The notes beneath the pieces are model-generated. The model made no database searches and was not told where the DNA came from. It saw nothing but the letters and a program-made list of their open reading frames with translations. Source: Amycolatopsis orientalis DSM 40040 = KCTC 9412 (GTDB lineage: Bacteria > Actinomycetota > Actinomycetes > Mycobacteriales > Pseudonocardiaceae). From it: 64,000 nt of DNA. Positions 1 to 7,857 of the stretch are shown piece after piece (position 1 is the first letter of the stretch; the number at the start of each line of letters is the position of its first letter). The translations under genes were made by a program, and so were the position numbers. The stretch spans positions 392,416 through 456,415 of the forward strand of contig NZ_ASJB01000015.1 in assembly GCF_000478275.1 (NCBI RefSeq). Reading direction: 5' to 3'.

Positions 1-73
1 TGTCATGCACACCGTGCGCAGTTGAAGCCATGCCAGGCACGCTACCGGGACGGCGGGCTACTTCGGTACGGAC

Positions 74-958
74 TTACGCGCGGGCCGGGACCAGGCCGAG
101 CCTGCTGACCACCTCGCGCGTGGCCTTGGACCGGTTGAACGTGTAGAAGTGCAGGTCGGGGACACCTTCGGCGATGAGCCGCTCGCAGAGTTCGGTCACC
201 GTGTCGATCCCGGCGGCGCGGAAGGCCTTCGGGTCGTCGGCCAGCGGTTCGAGCCGGTCCAGGAGCCGCCGCGGCGCGGGCGCGCCGGACAGCTTGATGG
301 TGGTGTGCAGGGTCCGCAGCGTGGTCAGCGGCATGATCCCGGGGATGACCAGCGCCTCACAGCCGGTGGCCGCGACCCTGTCCCGCAGGCGGAGGAAGTC
401 TTCGGGCTCGAAGAACAGCTGCGCGATCGCGAAATCCGCGCCCGCGCGGAGCTTGCGCACGAGGTACTCGGTGTCGGCCTCGAGGTTCGCCGACCTCGGG
501 TGGCCGTACGGGAAGGCCGAGACGCCGACGCAGAAGTCACCGAGCGAACGCACCAGCTCGACGAGTTCCTCGGCGTAGTTGAGCCCTTCCGGATGCGGGA
601 CCCAGTCGCCGTAGACGTCACCCGGCGGGTCGCCCCGCAGCGCGAGGATGTTCCGCACGCCGACGGCGGCGTACCAGCCGATGACGTTGCGCAGCTCCGC
701 GACCGAGTGGTTCACCGCGGTCAGGTGGGCCATCGGCACCAGCGTGGTCTCGGTGGCGACGCGGGCGATGCTGCGGATCGTGCCGTCGCGGCTGGACCCG
801 CCCGCCCCGTAGGTGATCGACATGTAGGCCGGGTCCAGCGGCTCGAGTTCCCGGATCGACTTCCACAGCACGGCCTCGTCGGCCGCGTCGCGAGGTGGGA
901 AGAACTCGATGGAGAACACGGGTCCATCACCCTGCAACCGCTCGACCACCGACGTCAT
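74..958 (-). CDS. metF: 5,10-methylenetetrahydrofolate reductase
   Basis: 294-residue FAD-dependent reductase that converts 5,10-methylene-THF to 5-methyl-THF for methionine synthesis in the cytosol. The N-terminal SIEFFPP motif carries the family's catalytic Glu, and ITYGAGGSSRDGT, GDPPG and AQLFFEP are typical MetF blocks; the length matches the bacterial family. The 3' end is complete inside the window. The gene is divergent from the MerB-like gene, with a strong inverted repeat just upstream of its start. Its position near a polyprenyl synthetase, an Rv2175c homologue and pknL mirrors Rv2172c-Rv2176 of M. tuberculosis. Confidence 0.93.
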   Translation of the reverse strand: MTSVVERLQGDGPVFSIEFFPPRDAADEAVLWKSIRELEPLDPAYMSITYGAGGSSRDGTIRSIARVATETTLVPMAHLTAVNHSVAELRNVIGWYAAVGVRNILALRGDPPGDVYGDWVPHPEGLNYAEELVELVRSLGDFCVGVSAFPYGHPRSANLEADTEYLVRKLRAGADFAIAQLFFEPEDFLRLRDRVAATGCEALVIPGIMPLTTLRTLHTTIKLSGAPAPRRLLDRLEPLADDPKAFRAAGIDTVTELCERLIAEGVPDLHFYTFNRSKATREVVSRLGLVPARA

Positions 959-979
959 ACCGCCATGTTAAGGGGGAAA

Positions 980-1015
980 GTCCATTGCCTGGGAGCCCCC
1001 TCTCAGGCAATGGAC
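980..1015. repeat. perfect 12-bp inverted repeat in the metF/merB divergent region
   Basis: GTCCATTGCCTG (980-991) and CAGGCAATGGAC (1004-1015) are exact reverse complements around a 12-base loop. The element starts 22 bp upstream of the metF start codon. Read on the metF strand, the hairpin is followed by a T/C-rich run, so it could be a leader hairpin or attenuator for metF, or a dimeric operator for both genes. It does not match the other palindrome families here. Function is inferred only. Confidence 0.55.
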
Positions 1016-1095
1016 GTGCGACTTCAGCCACGCGCGAACGGTTGCCGAGCGGCGCGCGGCTGGGGAGACTCGGGGACGAGCACCAGGGAGCCGCC

Positions 1096-1773
1096 ATGAG
1101 CGCCGAAACCGACACCAGCTGGGACGAGGACGTCCGCGTCGCGGTCTACCGCGCGTTCGCCGAGCACGGGAGGCCGCCGACGGCGCCGGAACTGGCCGAC
1201 GCGGCCCACGGATCGCTCGCGGTGGCGAAACAGGCGCTGCACCGGCTCGCCGAGCAGCGGCATCTGGTGCTCGACGCCCGCGAGCACGTCGTGATGGCCC
1301 ATCCGTTCGCGGCGATCCCGCTGGGGTTCGCCGTGATGGGCACCGGCACGCTGTGGTGGGGCGGCTGCGCGTGGGACGCGTTCGCGATCCCGCATCTGGT
1401 GAAGGCCGAACCCGAGGTGCTGGTGGCCACGCGCTGCCGCGGCTGCGGTGAGCCGACGGCGCTGATGGTGGACGACCAGGCCCCGCCGAAGGGCGAGCTG
1501 GTCGCGCACTTCCTGGTGCCGGTGGCGCGGATGTGGGACGACGTGGTGCACACGTGCGCCAACCAGCGGCTGTTCTGCGGCGAGTCCTGTGTGGACGAAT
1601 GGCTCACCGAAACGGGGCAGGACAAGGGCCATGTCATGGACCTCGCGACGCTGTGGCGGCTCGCGGCCGGCTGGTACGAGGGCAGGCTCGAGCACGGCTA
1701 CACCCGCCGGGATCCGGCGTCCGCGGCCGCGTACTTCGCGGAGGCCGGGTTGAGCGGCCCGTTCTGGAGCTAG
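1096..1773 (+). CDS. alkylmercury lyase (MerB)-like protein
   Basis: 225 residues. The N-terminal ~65 residues look like a winged-helix region, as in MerB; the rest resembles the alkylmercury lyase domain. Cys91-Ala-Trp-Asp94 in WWGGCAWDAF matches the C-x-x-D pair (Cys96/Asp99) of plasmid MerB, and Cys154 in VVHTCANQ aligns with Cys159, so the protonolysis triad appears intact. Extra cysteines (Cys114, Cys117, Cys161, Cys165) could bind metal. AGGGAG at 1085-1090 supports the ATG. No merA, merR or transporter lies nearby, so a role in organomercury resistance is uncertain. The last 4 bp overlap azlD convergently. Confidence 0.72.
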   Translation: MSAETDTSWDEDVRVAVYRAFAEHGRPPTAPELADAAHGSLAVAKQALHRLAEQRHLVLDAREHVVMAHPFAAIPLGFAVMGTGTLWWGGCAWDAFAIPHLVKAEPEVLVATRCRGCGEPTALMVDDQAPPKGELVAHFLVPVARMWDDVVHTCANQRLFCGESCVDEWLTETGQDKGHVMDLATLWRLAAGWYEGRLEHGYTRRDPASAAAYFAEAGLSGPFWS

Positions 1774-2075
1774 ACCAAGAAGCGCAGAACGGCCGTGACG
1801 GCGACCCCGCAGAGGATCGCGGCGAGCATCGTGACCCGCAGCAGGCAGGTCACCGCGACCGCGGCCAGTCCCGCGCACAGCGTCCAGTCGACCGCCGACC
1901 AGGCGGGCCCGGTCAGGTCGGTGAGCACGAGACCGGCCAGGAGCGCGGGCGCGAGCAGGGCGATCACGCCGGTCAGCCGGGGCGGCAGTGGGCGGTCGCC
2001 GAGCAGGACCGGGCCCGCGGCCTTGAAGCCGATGCTGATCAGCGCGACGAGGGCGATGCCGAGCCAGAGTGTCAT
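1770..2075 (-). CDS. azlD: AzlD-family branched-chain amino acid exporter subunit
   Basis: 101 residues, almost entirely hydrophobic, with three to four predicted membrane segments, as expected for the small AzlD partner of AzlC-type exporters. The start ATG overlaps the azlC stop codon (ATGA), so the two subunits are translationally coupled. Known two-subunit systems (AzlCD, BrnFE) export branched-chain amino acids or methionine across the inner membrane; the exact substrate cannot be read from sequence. The 3' end overlaps the convergent MerB-like gene by 4 bp. Confidence 0.85.
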   Translation of the reverse strand: MTLWLGIALVALISIGFKAAGPVLLGDRPLPPRLTGVIALLAPALLAGLVLTDLTGPAWSAVDWTLCAGLAAVAVTCLLRVTMLAAILCGVAVTAVLRFLV

Positions 2076-2740
2076 CGCCGGACCCCCAGTCCCAGCAGCG
2101 CGGCGGCCGAGGCGCCGATCAGCGCGAGGCCGACCGGCACGAACAGGACCAGGACCCCGGCCAGGCAGGTGGCGATCGCCGCCGTCCAGACCGCCTGACG
2201 CGAACGGCGCATCTCCTCGATGAGCAGGACCAGGAAGAAGCCGGGGAACACGACGTCGAGACCGAAACGCGTGACGACGTCCGGCGGTGGCGCGGCGACG
2301 ACGCCGAGCACCGTGCCCAGCACCCACGCCGGCAGCTGGACGATCGTGCAGCCGATGAGTTTCTCGCGGTCGAAGCGCCCTTCGCCGAGGTGGGCGGCGA
2401 CCCAAGAGCCGTCGACGACGGCCTGGCCCTCCCAGGCGCGGCGCAGGCGCCCGCCGCGCAGGTCCGCGGCGACGGCGGCGCCCATCGGCAGGAAGCGGGC
2501 GTTGATCAGGGCCGCGGCACCCACCGCGACGGCGAGGTTGCCGCCGCCCGCGAGCGCGGTGGCCATCGCGAACTGGGCCGAACCGGAGAACACGAGGATC
2601 GACGCGGCGATCGGGGCCGCGATGCCCCAACCCAGGGTCTGGCTGTAGGCGCCGAAGGTGACACCGAGTACGAAGGTCGCGATACCCAGCCCGAGCCCGA
2701 AGCGGGCACCGGCGAGATAACGCTGCCGGAGGGTTGTCAT
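2072..2740 (-). CDS. azlC: AzlC-family branched-chain amino acid exporter subunit
   Basis: 222-residue integral membrane protein, large subunit of an AzlCD/BrnFE-type exporter. The block GWGIAAPIAASILVFSGSAQ is characteristic of AzlC (F-SG-AQF motif), followed by INARFLPMGA. I chose the ATG at 2740, not the GTG two codons upstream, because TAGGCT at 2753-2748 (minus strand) lies 7 bases upstream, giving a leaderless start. It is divergent from a CGNR regulator whose candidate operator overlaps this promoter, suggesting that the regulator controls export. Confidence 0.87.
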   Translation of the reverse strand: MTTLRQRYLAGARFGLGLGIATFVLGVTFGAYSQTLGWGIAAPIAASILVFSGSAQFAMATALAGGGNLAVAVGAAALINARFLPMGAAVAADLRGGRLRRAWEGQAVVDGSWVAAHLGEGRFDREKLIGCTIVQLPAWVLGTVLGVVAAPPPDVVTRFGLDVVFPGFFLVLLIEEMRRSRQAVWTAAIATCLAGVLVLFVPVGLALIGASAAALLGLGVRR

Positions 2741-2747
2741 GACCACG

Positions 2748-2780
2748 AGCCTAACAAGCTAAACTAGTTTTGACCATTAG
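2748..2780. promoter_or_regulatory. azlC promoter and candidate CGNR-regulator operator
   Basis: On the minus strand TGGTCA (2776-2771) and TAGGCT (2753-2748) with 17-bp spacing form a promoter whose start point would coincide with the azlC ATG. Overlapping it is CTAA-N14-TTAG dyad symmetry (2759-2780), with the perfect decamer AAACTAGTTT in its centre. The right half CCATTAG is identical to the half-site found next to the third CGNR gene at 58042-58050, so I infer a common operator type for these regulators. Confidence 0.5.
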
Positions 2781-2788
2781 GAGGACAG

Positions 2789-3337
2789 GTGGACGGCCAC
2801 TGGGACGGGTACGACAGCATCGGCGGGAGCGTGCCGTTGGACCTGGTCAACACCATTTCGTGGCGCCGCGATCCCACCAGGCGGAAAGACCGGCTTTCGG
2901 ATCCGGCGCGGCTGTCCGAGTGGGTCGTCCTGGTCGGCGCGGGGCCGGACCGCCTGGAGATCTCAGAGGCCGTCCTGGAGTCGGTGAAGTCCTTCCGCGA
3001 GACGCTCTACCGGGTGCTCGTGTCCGATCCCCCGGACGTCGGGGCCCTGCGAAAGCCGCTGCTCGCCGCGTACCGGCACGCCGACCTCGAGCCGTCCCTG
3101 CCACTGCGGTGGACGGTGCCGCTGGAGAACGGCGACGCGCTGCCGCACTTCCTCGCGCTGGCGACCGAGGAGCTGCTGCGGTCCGGGGACAGGGAACGGA
3201 TCCGGGAGTGCGAAGGGCCGGGGTGCGGCTGGGTCTTCACCGACCACACGCGCAACCGGTCGCGGCGGTGGTGCAGTTCGTCGGACTGCGGAAACCGGGC
3301 GCGGGCGAAGCGGCACTACGACAAGACGCGCGTTTAG
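2789..3337 (+). CDS. CGNR zinc-finger (ABATE-type) regulator
   Basis: 182 residues. The N-terminal part begins DLVNTISWR, as in the ABATE/CGNR family. The C-terminal finger has C-x5-C (ECEGPGCG), then CSSSDCGNRARAKRHY with the name-giving CGNR motif, thought to bind nucleic acid through a zinc knuckle. The GTG start is set by TTAGGAGG nine bases upstream. Divergent transcription from azlCD suggests it regulates that exporter. The stop codon TAG forms the first bases of a long palindromic repeat. One of three CGNR-family genes in this window. Confidence 0.8.
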   Translation: MDGHWDGYDSIGGSVPLDLVNTISWRRDPTRRKDRLSDPARLSEWVVLVGAGPDRLEISEAVLESVKSFRETLYRVLVSDPPDVGALRKPLLAAYRHADLEPSLPLRWTVPLENGDALPHFLALATEELLRSGDRERIRECEGPGCGWVFTDHTRNRSRRWCSSSDCGNRARAKRHYDKTRV

Positions 3338-3429
3338 TCCTCTGGATGCTGTAGTTGGCACTACGTACTACCGCATCGAGTCCTCTGGATGCGGTAGTTG
3401 CGCGAGGTAACTACCGCATCCAGAGGACT
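3336..3429. repeat. palindromic repeat, family A (CCTCTGGATGC type), copy 1
   Basis: A perfect inverted repeat with 21-bp arms at 3379-3399 and 3409-3429 (core TCCTCTGGATGCGGTAG) and a 9-base loop, preceded by a second, slightly different direct copy of the arm at 3336-3356. The first arm begins within the TAG stop codon of the CGNR gene. A related palindrome lies at 14918-14984. No T-run follows, so it is not a classic intrinsic terminator, but it could end or stabilise transcripts. Confidence 0.85.
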
Positions 3430-3514
3430 GAACGCGGGATGGGGCGCGTCTCGTTCGCCACATTCCACGGCACCCGACTGGGTCACGGAGGCGTCCTTCC
3501 CGGAGGATGTGCGC

Positions 3515-4606
3515 ATGGACACGTCCGCCTACGACGCCGAACTGCCCGCCCATGTCGAGCGGGCGCTGGCCGGGTTCCTCGAGCGCGCCGGTGCCGAAAT
3601 CCGCCGCACCGAACCGACCGTCGGCGCCGGGATCGACGCGCTGGCCGGGTTCGTGCTGGGCGGCGGCAAACGGCTGCGCCCGACGTTCGCCTGGTGGGGC
3701 TGGCGCGGCGCGGGCGGCGATCCGGCGGGGCCGGACGTCGAAGGCGTCCTGCAGGCGGTCGCGAGCCTGGAGCTGATCCAGGCGTGCGCGCTGATCCACG
3801 ACGACCTCATCGACTCCTCCGATTCACGCCGCGGCTCGCCGACGGTGCACATCGCGGGCGCGAAACTCCACGCCGACAGCGGCTGGCTGGGTTCGCCGAG
3901 CACGTTCGGGCTCGCGACCGCCGTCCTGGTCGGTGACCTCGCGCTGGCCTGGGCCGACGACATGTTCGGCGAGGCCCCGCTCCCGCCCGCGGCCCTGACC
4001 GCCGCGCGGCCGGCGTGGCGCGCGATGCGCACCGAGGTCCTCGCCGGGCAGTACCTCGACGTCCGCACCCAGGCCACCGGCGACGCCTCCCCCGAGGCCG
4101 CGCTGCACATCTGCAAGCTCAAGACGGCCGCGTACACCGTCCAGCGCCCGCTCCACCTCGGTGCCGCGCTCGGCGGCGCCGACGACGCCCTGATCGCGAC
4201 GCTGCGCGAGTTCGGCGACGAGGTCGGCGTGGCGTTCCAGCTGCGCGACGACCTGCTCGGCGTGTTCGGCGACCCCTCGGTCACCGGCAAGCCGGCGGGC
4301 GACGACCTGCGCGAGGGCAAACGCACGCTGCTGGTCGCGCTGGGTCTCCAGCGGGCGGCCGAACAGGGCAAGGACGCCGCGGCGCGGGTCATCTCCGACG
4401 CCATCGGCGACGCGCATCTGTCCGAAGACGCCGTCGAAAGCGTGCGCGAGGCACTGCAGGACGTCGGTGCCGTCGACGCGGTGGAACGCCGCATCGACGA
4501 GCTCACCGACTCCGCGATGGCGGCCCTCGACCGCGCTCACCTCGCCGAGCCCGCCCCCGCCGCGTTGACCGGGCTGGTCGTCAAGGCGACCCAGCGGACC
4601 TACTGA
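3515..4606 (+). CDS. polyprenyl (geranylgeranyl) diphosphate synthase
   Basis: 363 residues. Trans-prenyltransferase that condenses IPP with allylic diphosphates. The first aspartate-rich motif DDLIDSSDSRRG and the second region QLRDDLLGVFGD, plus GGGKRLRP, are diagnostic. The ATG at 3515 follows CGGAGG; an in-frame start 117 bp upstream would read through palindromic DNA and is unlikely. The gene corresponds in position to idsA2 (Rv2173). Here it overlaps crtI by one base, so it most likely supplies GGPP for carotenoid formation. Product chain length is inferred from context. Confidence 0.88.
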   Translation: MDTSAYDAELPAHVERALAGFLERAGAEIRRTEPTVGAGIDALAGFVLGGGKRLRPTFAWWGWRGAGGDPAGPDVEGVLQAVASLELIQACALIHDDLIDSSDSRRGSPTVHIAGAKLHADSGWLGSPSTFGLATAVLVGDLALAWADDMFGEAPLPPAALTAARPAWRAMRTEVLAGQYLDVRTQATGDASPEAALHICKLKTAAYTVQRPLHLGAALGGADDALIATLREFGDEVGVAFQLRDDLLGVFGDPSVTGKPAGDDLREGKRTLLVALGLQRAAEQGKDAAARVISDAIGDAHLSEDAVESVREALQDVGAVDAVERRIDELTDSAMAALDRAHLAEPAPAALTGLVVKATQRTY

Positions 4607-6081
4607 TGCGCACTGTCACCGGTCCGAGTGACCACGTGGTGGTGATCGGTGGCGGGCTCGCCGGGCTGTCGGCGACGCTGCACCTGCTCGGCGCCGGACG
4701 CCGGGTCACGCTGCTGGAGCAGGACAAGAGTCCCGGAGGCCGCGCCGGACAGGCGGATTTCGGCGGCAACACCGTCGACACCGGCGCCAGCGTGCTGACC
4801 ATGCCGGAACTGCTCGACGAGGCCTTCTCGGCGGTCGGCGAATCGCTGTCGGGCAATCTGACCCTGACCCGGCTCGACCCGGCCTATCGCGCCCGGTTCG
4901 CCGACGGCAGCACGATCGCCGTGCATACCGAGGCGGCGGCCATGGAGGCCGAGATCCGCGCGGCCGCCGGTCCGGCCGAAGCCGACGGTTACCGCCGTCT
5001 GCGGCGCTGGCTGACCGAGCTGTACGCGGTACAGAAGGACCGTTTCATCGGCGCGAACTTCGACTCGCCGCTCGACCTCGTCCGCCCGGAACTGGTGAAA
5101 TTGGCCGCACTGGGCGGATTCGGCAGGCTCGGCCCGCAGATCGGCCGGTTCTTGCGCGACGACCGGGTGCGCCGCCTGTTCTCCTTCCAGGCGCTCTACG
5201 CGGGACTCGACCCGGCGCGCGCGATCGGCGCGTACGGCGTCATCTCCTTCATGGACACCGTCGGCGGCGTCTACTACCCGGCGGGCGGGATGGGCGAGGT
5301 CGCGCGGGCGCTGACGGGCGCCGCCGAACGGGCCGGTGCGGACGTGCGGTTCGGCACCGAAGCCGCTTGGCTGGAACGGGTTTCCTCGCGGGTGCGCGCG
5401 GTGCGGACCCGCTCGGGTGAGCGGATCCCTTGCGACACCGTGGTTCTCGCGACCGAACTGGGTACCGCGTACCGGTTGCTCGGCGCCCGTCCCCGGCGCC
5501 CGCTGCCACTGCGGTACTCGCCGTCGGCCGTCGTCCTGCACGGGCACGCGCCGAAAGCATGGCCGGATTTGGGCCACCACACCATCTTCTTCGGCCACGC
5601 CTGGGAAAAGACCTTCTCGGAGATCATCCGCGAGGGCAGGCTGATGAGCGACCCGTCGCTGCTGGTGACCCGGCCGACCGCGACCGAACCGGGGCTCGCC
5701 CCCGGCGGCGGCCAGGTGATCTCGGTACTGGCACCGGCACCGAATCTCCGTCGCGGCAAGATCGACTGGACGAGGGTCGGCCCCGCCTATCGCACGGAAC
5801 TCCTGCGTACGCTGGAAAAGCGCGGCCTCACCGGCTTCGCGGACGACTTCGCCGTCGACGAGATGATCACCCCGGCGGGCTGGGCGGAACGCGGTCTCAC
5901 CGCGGGCACCCCGTTCTCGCTGGCGCACACCTTCGCCCAGACCGGCCCGTTCCGGCCGGGAAACCTGGTGCGGGCGGCGGAAAACGTCGTGCTGGCCGGC
6001 TGCGGGACCACACCGGGCGTCGGCATCCCGCCGGTGGTGATCTCCGGCAGGCTCGCGGCGGAAAGGGTCACGGGCCGATGA
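4606..6081 (+). CDS. crtI: phytoene desaturase (CrtI family)
   Basis: 491-residue FAD-dependent carotenoid desaturase. The N-terminus has the dinucleotide-binding motif VVVIGGGLAGLSATLHLL followed by EQDKSPGGRAG, and the C-terminus has the family signature around GCGTTPGVGIPPVVISGR. Length is typical of bacterial CrtI. It starts on the last base of the prenyl synthase stop codon and overlaps crtB by 4 bp. It would desaturate phytoene to a coloured product such as neurosporene or lycopene; the number of steps cannot be judged, and no lycopene cyclase gene is present here. Confidence 0.88.
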   Translation: MRTVTGPSDHVVVIGGGLAGLSATLHLLGAGRRVTLLEQDKSPGGRAGQADFGGNTVDTGASVLTMPELLDEAFSAVGESLSGNLTLTRLDPAYRARFADGSTIAVHTEAAAMEAEIRAAAGPAEADGYRRLRRWLTELYAVQKDRFIGANFDSPLDLVRPELVKLAALGGFGRLGPQIGRFLRDDRVRRLFSFQALYAGLDPARAIGAYGVISFMDTVGGVYYPAGGMGEVARALTGAAERAGADVRFGTEAAWLERVSSRVRAVRTRSGERIPCDTVVLATELGTAYRLLGARPRRPLPLRYSPSAVVLHGHAPKAWPDLGHHTIFFGHAWEKTFSEIIREGRLMSDPSLLVTRPTATEPGLAPGGGQVISVLAPAPNLRRGKIDWTRVGPAYRTELLRTLEKRGLTGFADDFAVDEMITPAGWAERGLTAGTPFSLAHTFAQTGPFRPGNLVRAAENVVLAGCGTTPGVGIPPVVISGRLAAERVTGR

Positions 6082-7007
6082 GCGAACTCGACGCCGCGGG
6101 CATCACCGGGCAGACGTTGCGGGCGGCGTACACCGAATGCCGCCGGATCAACGCGCACCACGGCCGTACCTTCTTCCTCGCGACCCGGCTGCTGCCGCCC
6201 CGGACGCGGCCGTTCGCGCACGCGCTGTACGGCTTCGCGCGGATGGCGGACGAACTGGTCGACAATCCCGCGCCCGGCACCGATCCCGCGTTCGCGCTCG
6301 ACGAGGTCGCCGGGCTGGTCGCGCGGGTCTTCGACGGCGCCACCCCCGCCGACCCGGTGCTGGCCGCGCTCGCCGACACCGTGCGCCGCCACGATTTGGA
6401 CCGCGGCCTGTTCGACGCGTTCCTGCGGTCCATGGCGATGGACCTCGAGATCACCGAATACGCGACCTACGCCGATCTCAAGGAGTACGTCCACGGTTCG
6501 GCCGAGGTGATCGGCCTGCAGATGCTGCCGGTCTTCGGCACCGTCGTCCCGGTCGCCGACGCCGAACCCGGTGCCGCCGCGCTGGGCGAGGCGTTCCAGC
6601 TGACCAACTTCCTGCGCGACATCGGCGAGGACCTCGACCGGGGCAGGCTTTACCTGCCCACCGAGGAGCTGGCCGCGTTCGGCGTCGACCGCGAGCTGCT
6701 CATGTGGTCGCGCGCCCGGGGGCTGCCGGACCGCCGGGTGCGGCGCGCGCTCGCCGTGGCGGTGGCGCGCAACCGCGCGGTGTACCGCCGTGCCGAAGCG
6801 GGGATCCCGTTGCTGCGCCCGGAATCCCGCGACTGTGTCCGGACCGCGCTGGTGCTCTACGAAGGCATTCTCGACGAGATCGTGGCGCTCGGCTACGACG
6901 TGCTGAACACCCGCGCGTTCGTGCCGCGGCGACGGCGGCTGGCGACCGCGCTGCCGAAGTTGCTGACGAGCGCGTGGAGCAACTCCAGGCTTAGGGTGCG
7001 GTCATGA
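6078..7007 (+). CDS. crtB: phytoene synthase
   Basis: 309 residues. It joins two GGPP molecules head-to-head to make phytoene. The squalene/phytoene synthase motifs are visible: a first aspartate-rich region near YGFARMADELVDN and a second in FQLTNFLRDIGEDLDRGRLY. HGRTFFLATRLLPP near the N-terminus is also typical. It is coupled by ATGA overlaps to crtI upstream and to the flavin oxidoreductase-like gene downstream, so the four genes should be one transcript. Confidence 0.9.
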   Translation: MSELDAAGITGQTLRAAYTECRRINAHHGRTFFLATRLLPPRTRPFAHALYGFARMADELVDNPAPGTDPAFALDEVAGLVARVFDGATPADPVLAALADTVRRHDLDRGLFDAFLRSMAMDLEITEYATYADLKEYVHGSAEVIGLQMLPVFGTVVPVADAEPGAAALGEAFQLTNFLRDIGEDLDRGRLYLPTEELAAFGVDRELLMWSRARGLPDRRVRRALAVAVARNRAVYRRAEAGIPLLRPESRDCVRTALVLYEGILDEIVALGYDVLNTRAFVPRRRRLATALPKLLTSAWSNSRLRVRS

Positions 7008-7789
7008 CCACTGCTGCGAACAGGAAGATCCGGATCGGCGTCCAGCTGCAGCCGCAGCACGCCGAGTACAAGGCGATCCGCCGGGCGGCTTCGGAGGCCG
7101 AAGACCTCGGCGTGGACATCGTGTTCAACTGGGACCACTTCTACCCGCTGTACGGCGATCCCGACGGCCTGCACTACGAGTGCTGGACCATGCTGGGCGC
7201 CTGGGCGGAGTCCACCTCGCGGGTCGAGATCGGCGCGCTGGTGACGTGCAACAGCTACCGCAATCCCGAGCTGCTGGCCGACATGGCGCGCACCGTCGAC
7301 CACATCTCCGACGGGCGGCTCATCCTCGGCATCGGCTCCGGCTGGTTCGAGAAGGACTACGACGAGTACGGCTACGAGTTCGGCACCGCGGGCGGGCGGC
7401 TCGACGACCTCGCCGAGGCGCTGCCGCGGATCGAGACCAGGCTCGGCAAGCTGAACCCCGCGCCGACCCGCGAGATCCCGGTGCTGATCGGGGGCGGCGG
7501 CGAGAAGAAGACGCTGCGCCTGGTCGCGAAGCACGCCGACATCTGGCACGGCTTCGGCGACCCGGAGGTCGTCGAGCGCAAGGTCAAGATCCTCGACCAG
7601 CACTGCGCCGACATCGGCCGGGACCCGAAGGAGATCGAGCGTTCGGTCGGCGTCGAGGGTGATCCCGAGGAGCTGGGCCCGAAGCTGCTGGAGCACGGCG
7701 TCTCGCTGTTCACCGTGGCGACCGGCGGCCCGGACTACAATTTCGACCTGCTGCGGTCCTGGATCCAGTGGCGGGACAAGCAGTCCTGA
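7004..7789 (+). CDS. LLM-class F420-dependent oxidoreductase
   Basis: 261 residues of the luciferase-like monooxygenase fold (TIM barrel). GVDIVFNWDHFYPLYGDPDG, the EIGALVTCNSYRNP block and LGIGSGWFEKDYDEYGY resemble actinobacterial F420-dependent LLM enzymes. The 4-bp overlap with crtB indicates translational coupling, so it may modify a carotenoid or serve redox in the same pathway; no substrate can be assigned. It is followed 14 bp downstream by a family B palindrome, a plausible operon end. Confidence 0.82.
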   Translation: MTTAANRKIRIGVQLQPQHAEYKAIRRAASEAEDLGVDIVFNWDHFYPLYGDPDGLHYECWTMLGAWAESTSRVEIGALVTCNSYRNPELLADMARTVDHISDGRLILGIGSGWFEKDYDEYGYEFGTAGGRLDDLAEALPRIETRLGKLNPAPTREIPVLIGGGGEKKTLRLVAKHADIWHGFGDPEVVERKVKILDQHCADIGRDPKEIERSVGVEGDPEELGPKLLEHGVSLFTVATGGPDYNFDLLRSWIQWRDKQS

Positions 7790-7803
7790 GGTCCTTTCGC
7801 GTG

Positions 7804-7854
7804 CCATGAAAGGTCCTTTCCTTGCAAAATTTGCGAGGAAAGGACCTTTCATGG
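7804..7854. repeat. palindromic repeat, family B (ATGAAAGGTCC type)
   Basis: Inverted repeat with 25-bp arms (7804-7828 and 7830-7854), one mismatch and an almost absent loop; core CATGAAAGGTCCTTTCCT. It separates the convergent LLM gene and second CGNR gene and ends 4 bp before the latter's stop codon, so it could terminate both transcripts. It resembles the larger palindrome at 43370-43424 in pattern (TGAA-G-CC-CCTTCCTTGC). Confidence 0.85.
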
Positions 7855-7857
7855 CGT

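Noticed and set aside
959..1095. SAM, TPP or cobalamin riboswitch upstream of metF
   Set aside because: Only one simple hairpin; none of the conserved core sequences of these riboswitches were found in the 137-bp gap.
149..1099. Long open frames antisense to metF and to most other genes
   Set aside because: High-GC codon bias keeps antisense and shifted frames open; their products are Arg/Ala/Gly/Pro-rich with no motifs, and the opposite strand has recognisable genes.
7804..7854. Family B and other palindromes as CRISPR repeats
   Set aside because: They are self-complementary and dispersed, without regular spacers or cas genes.
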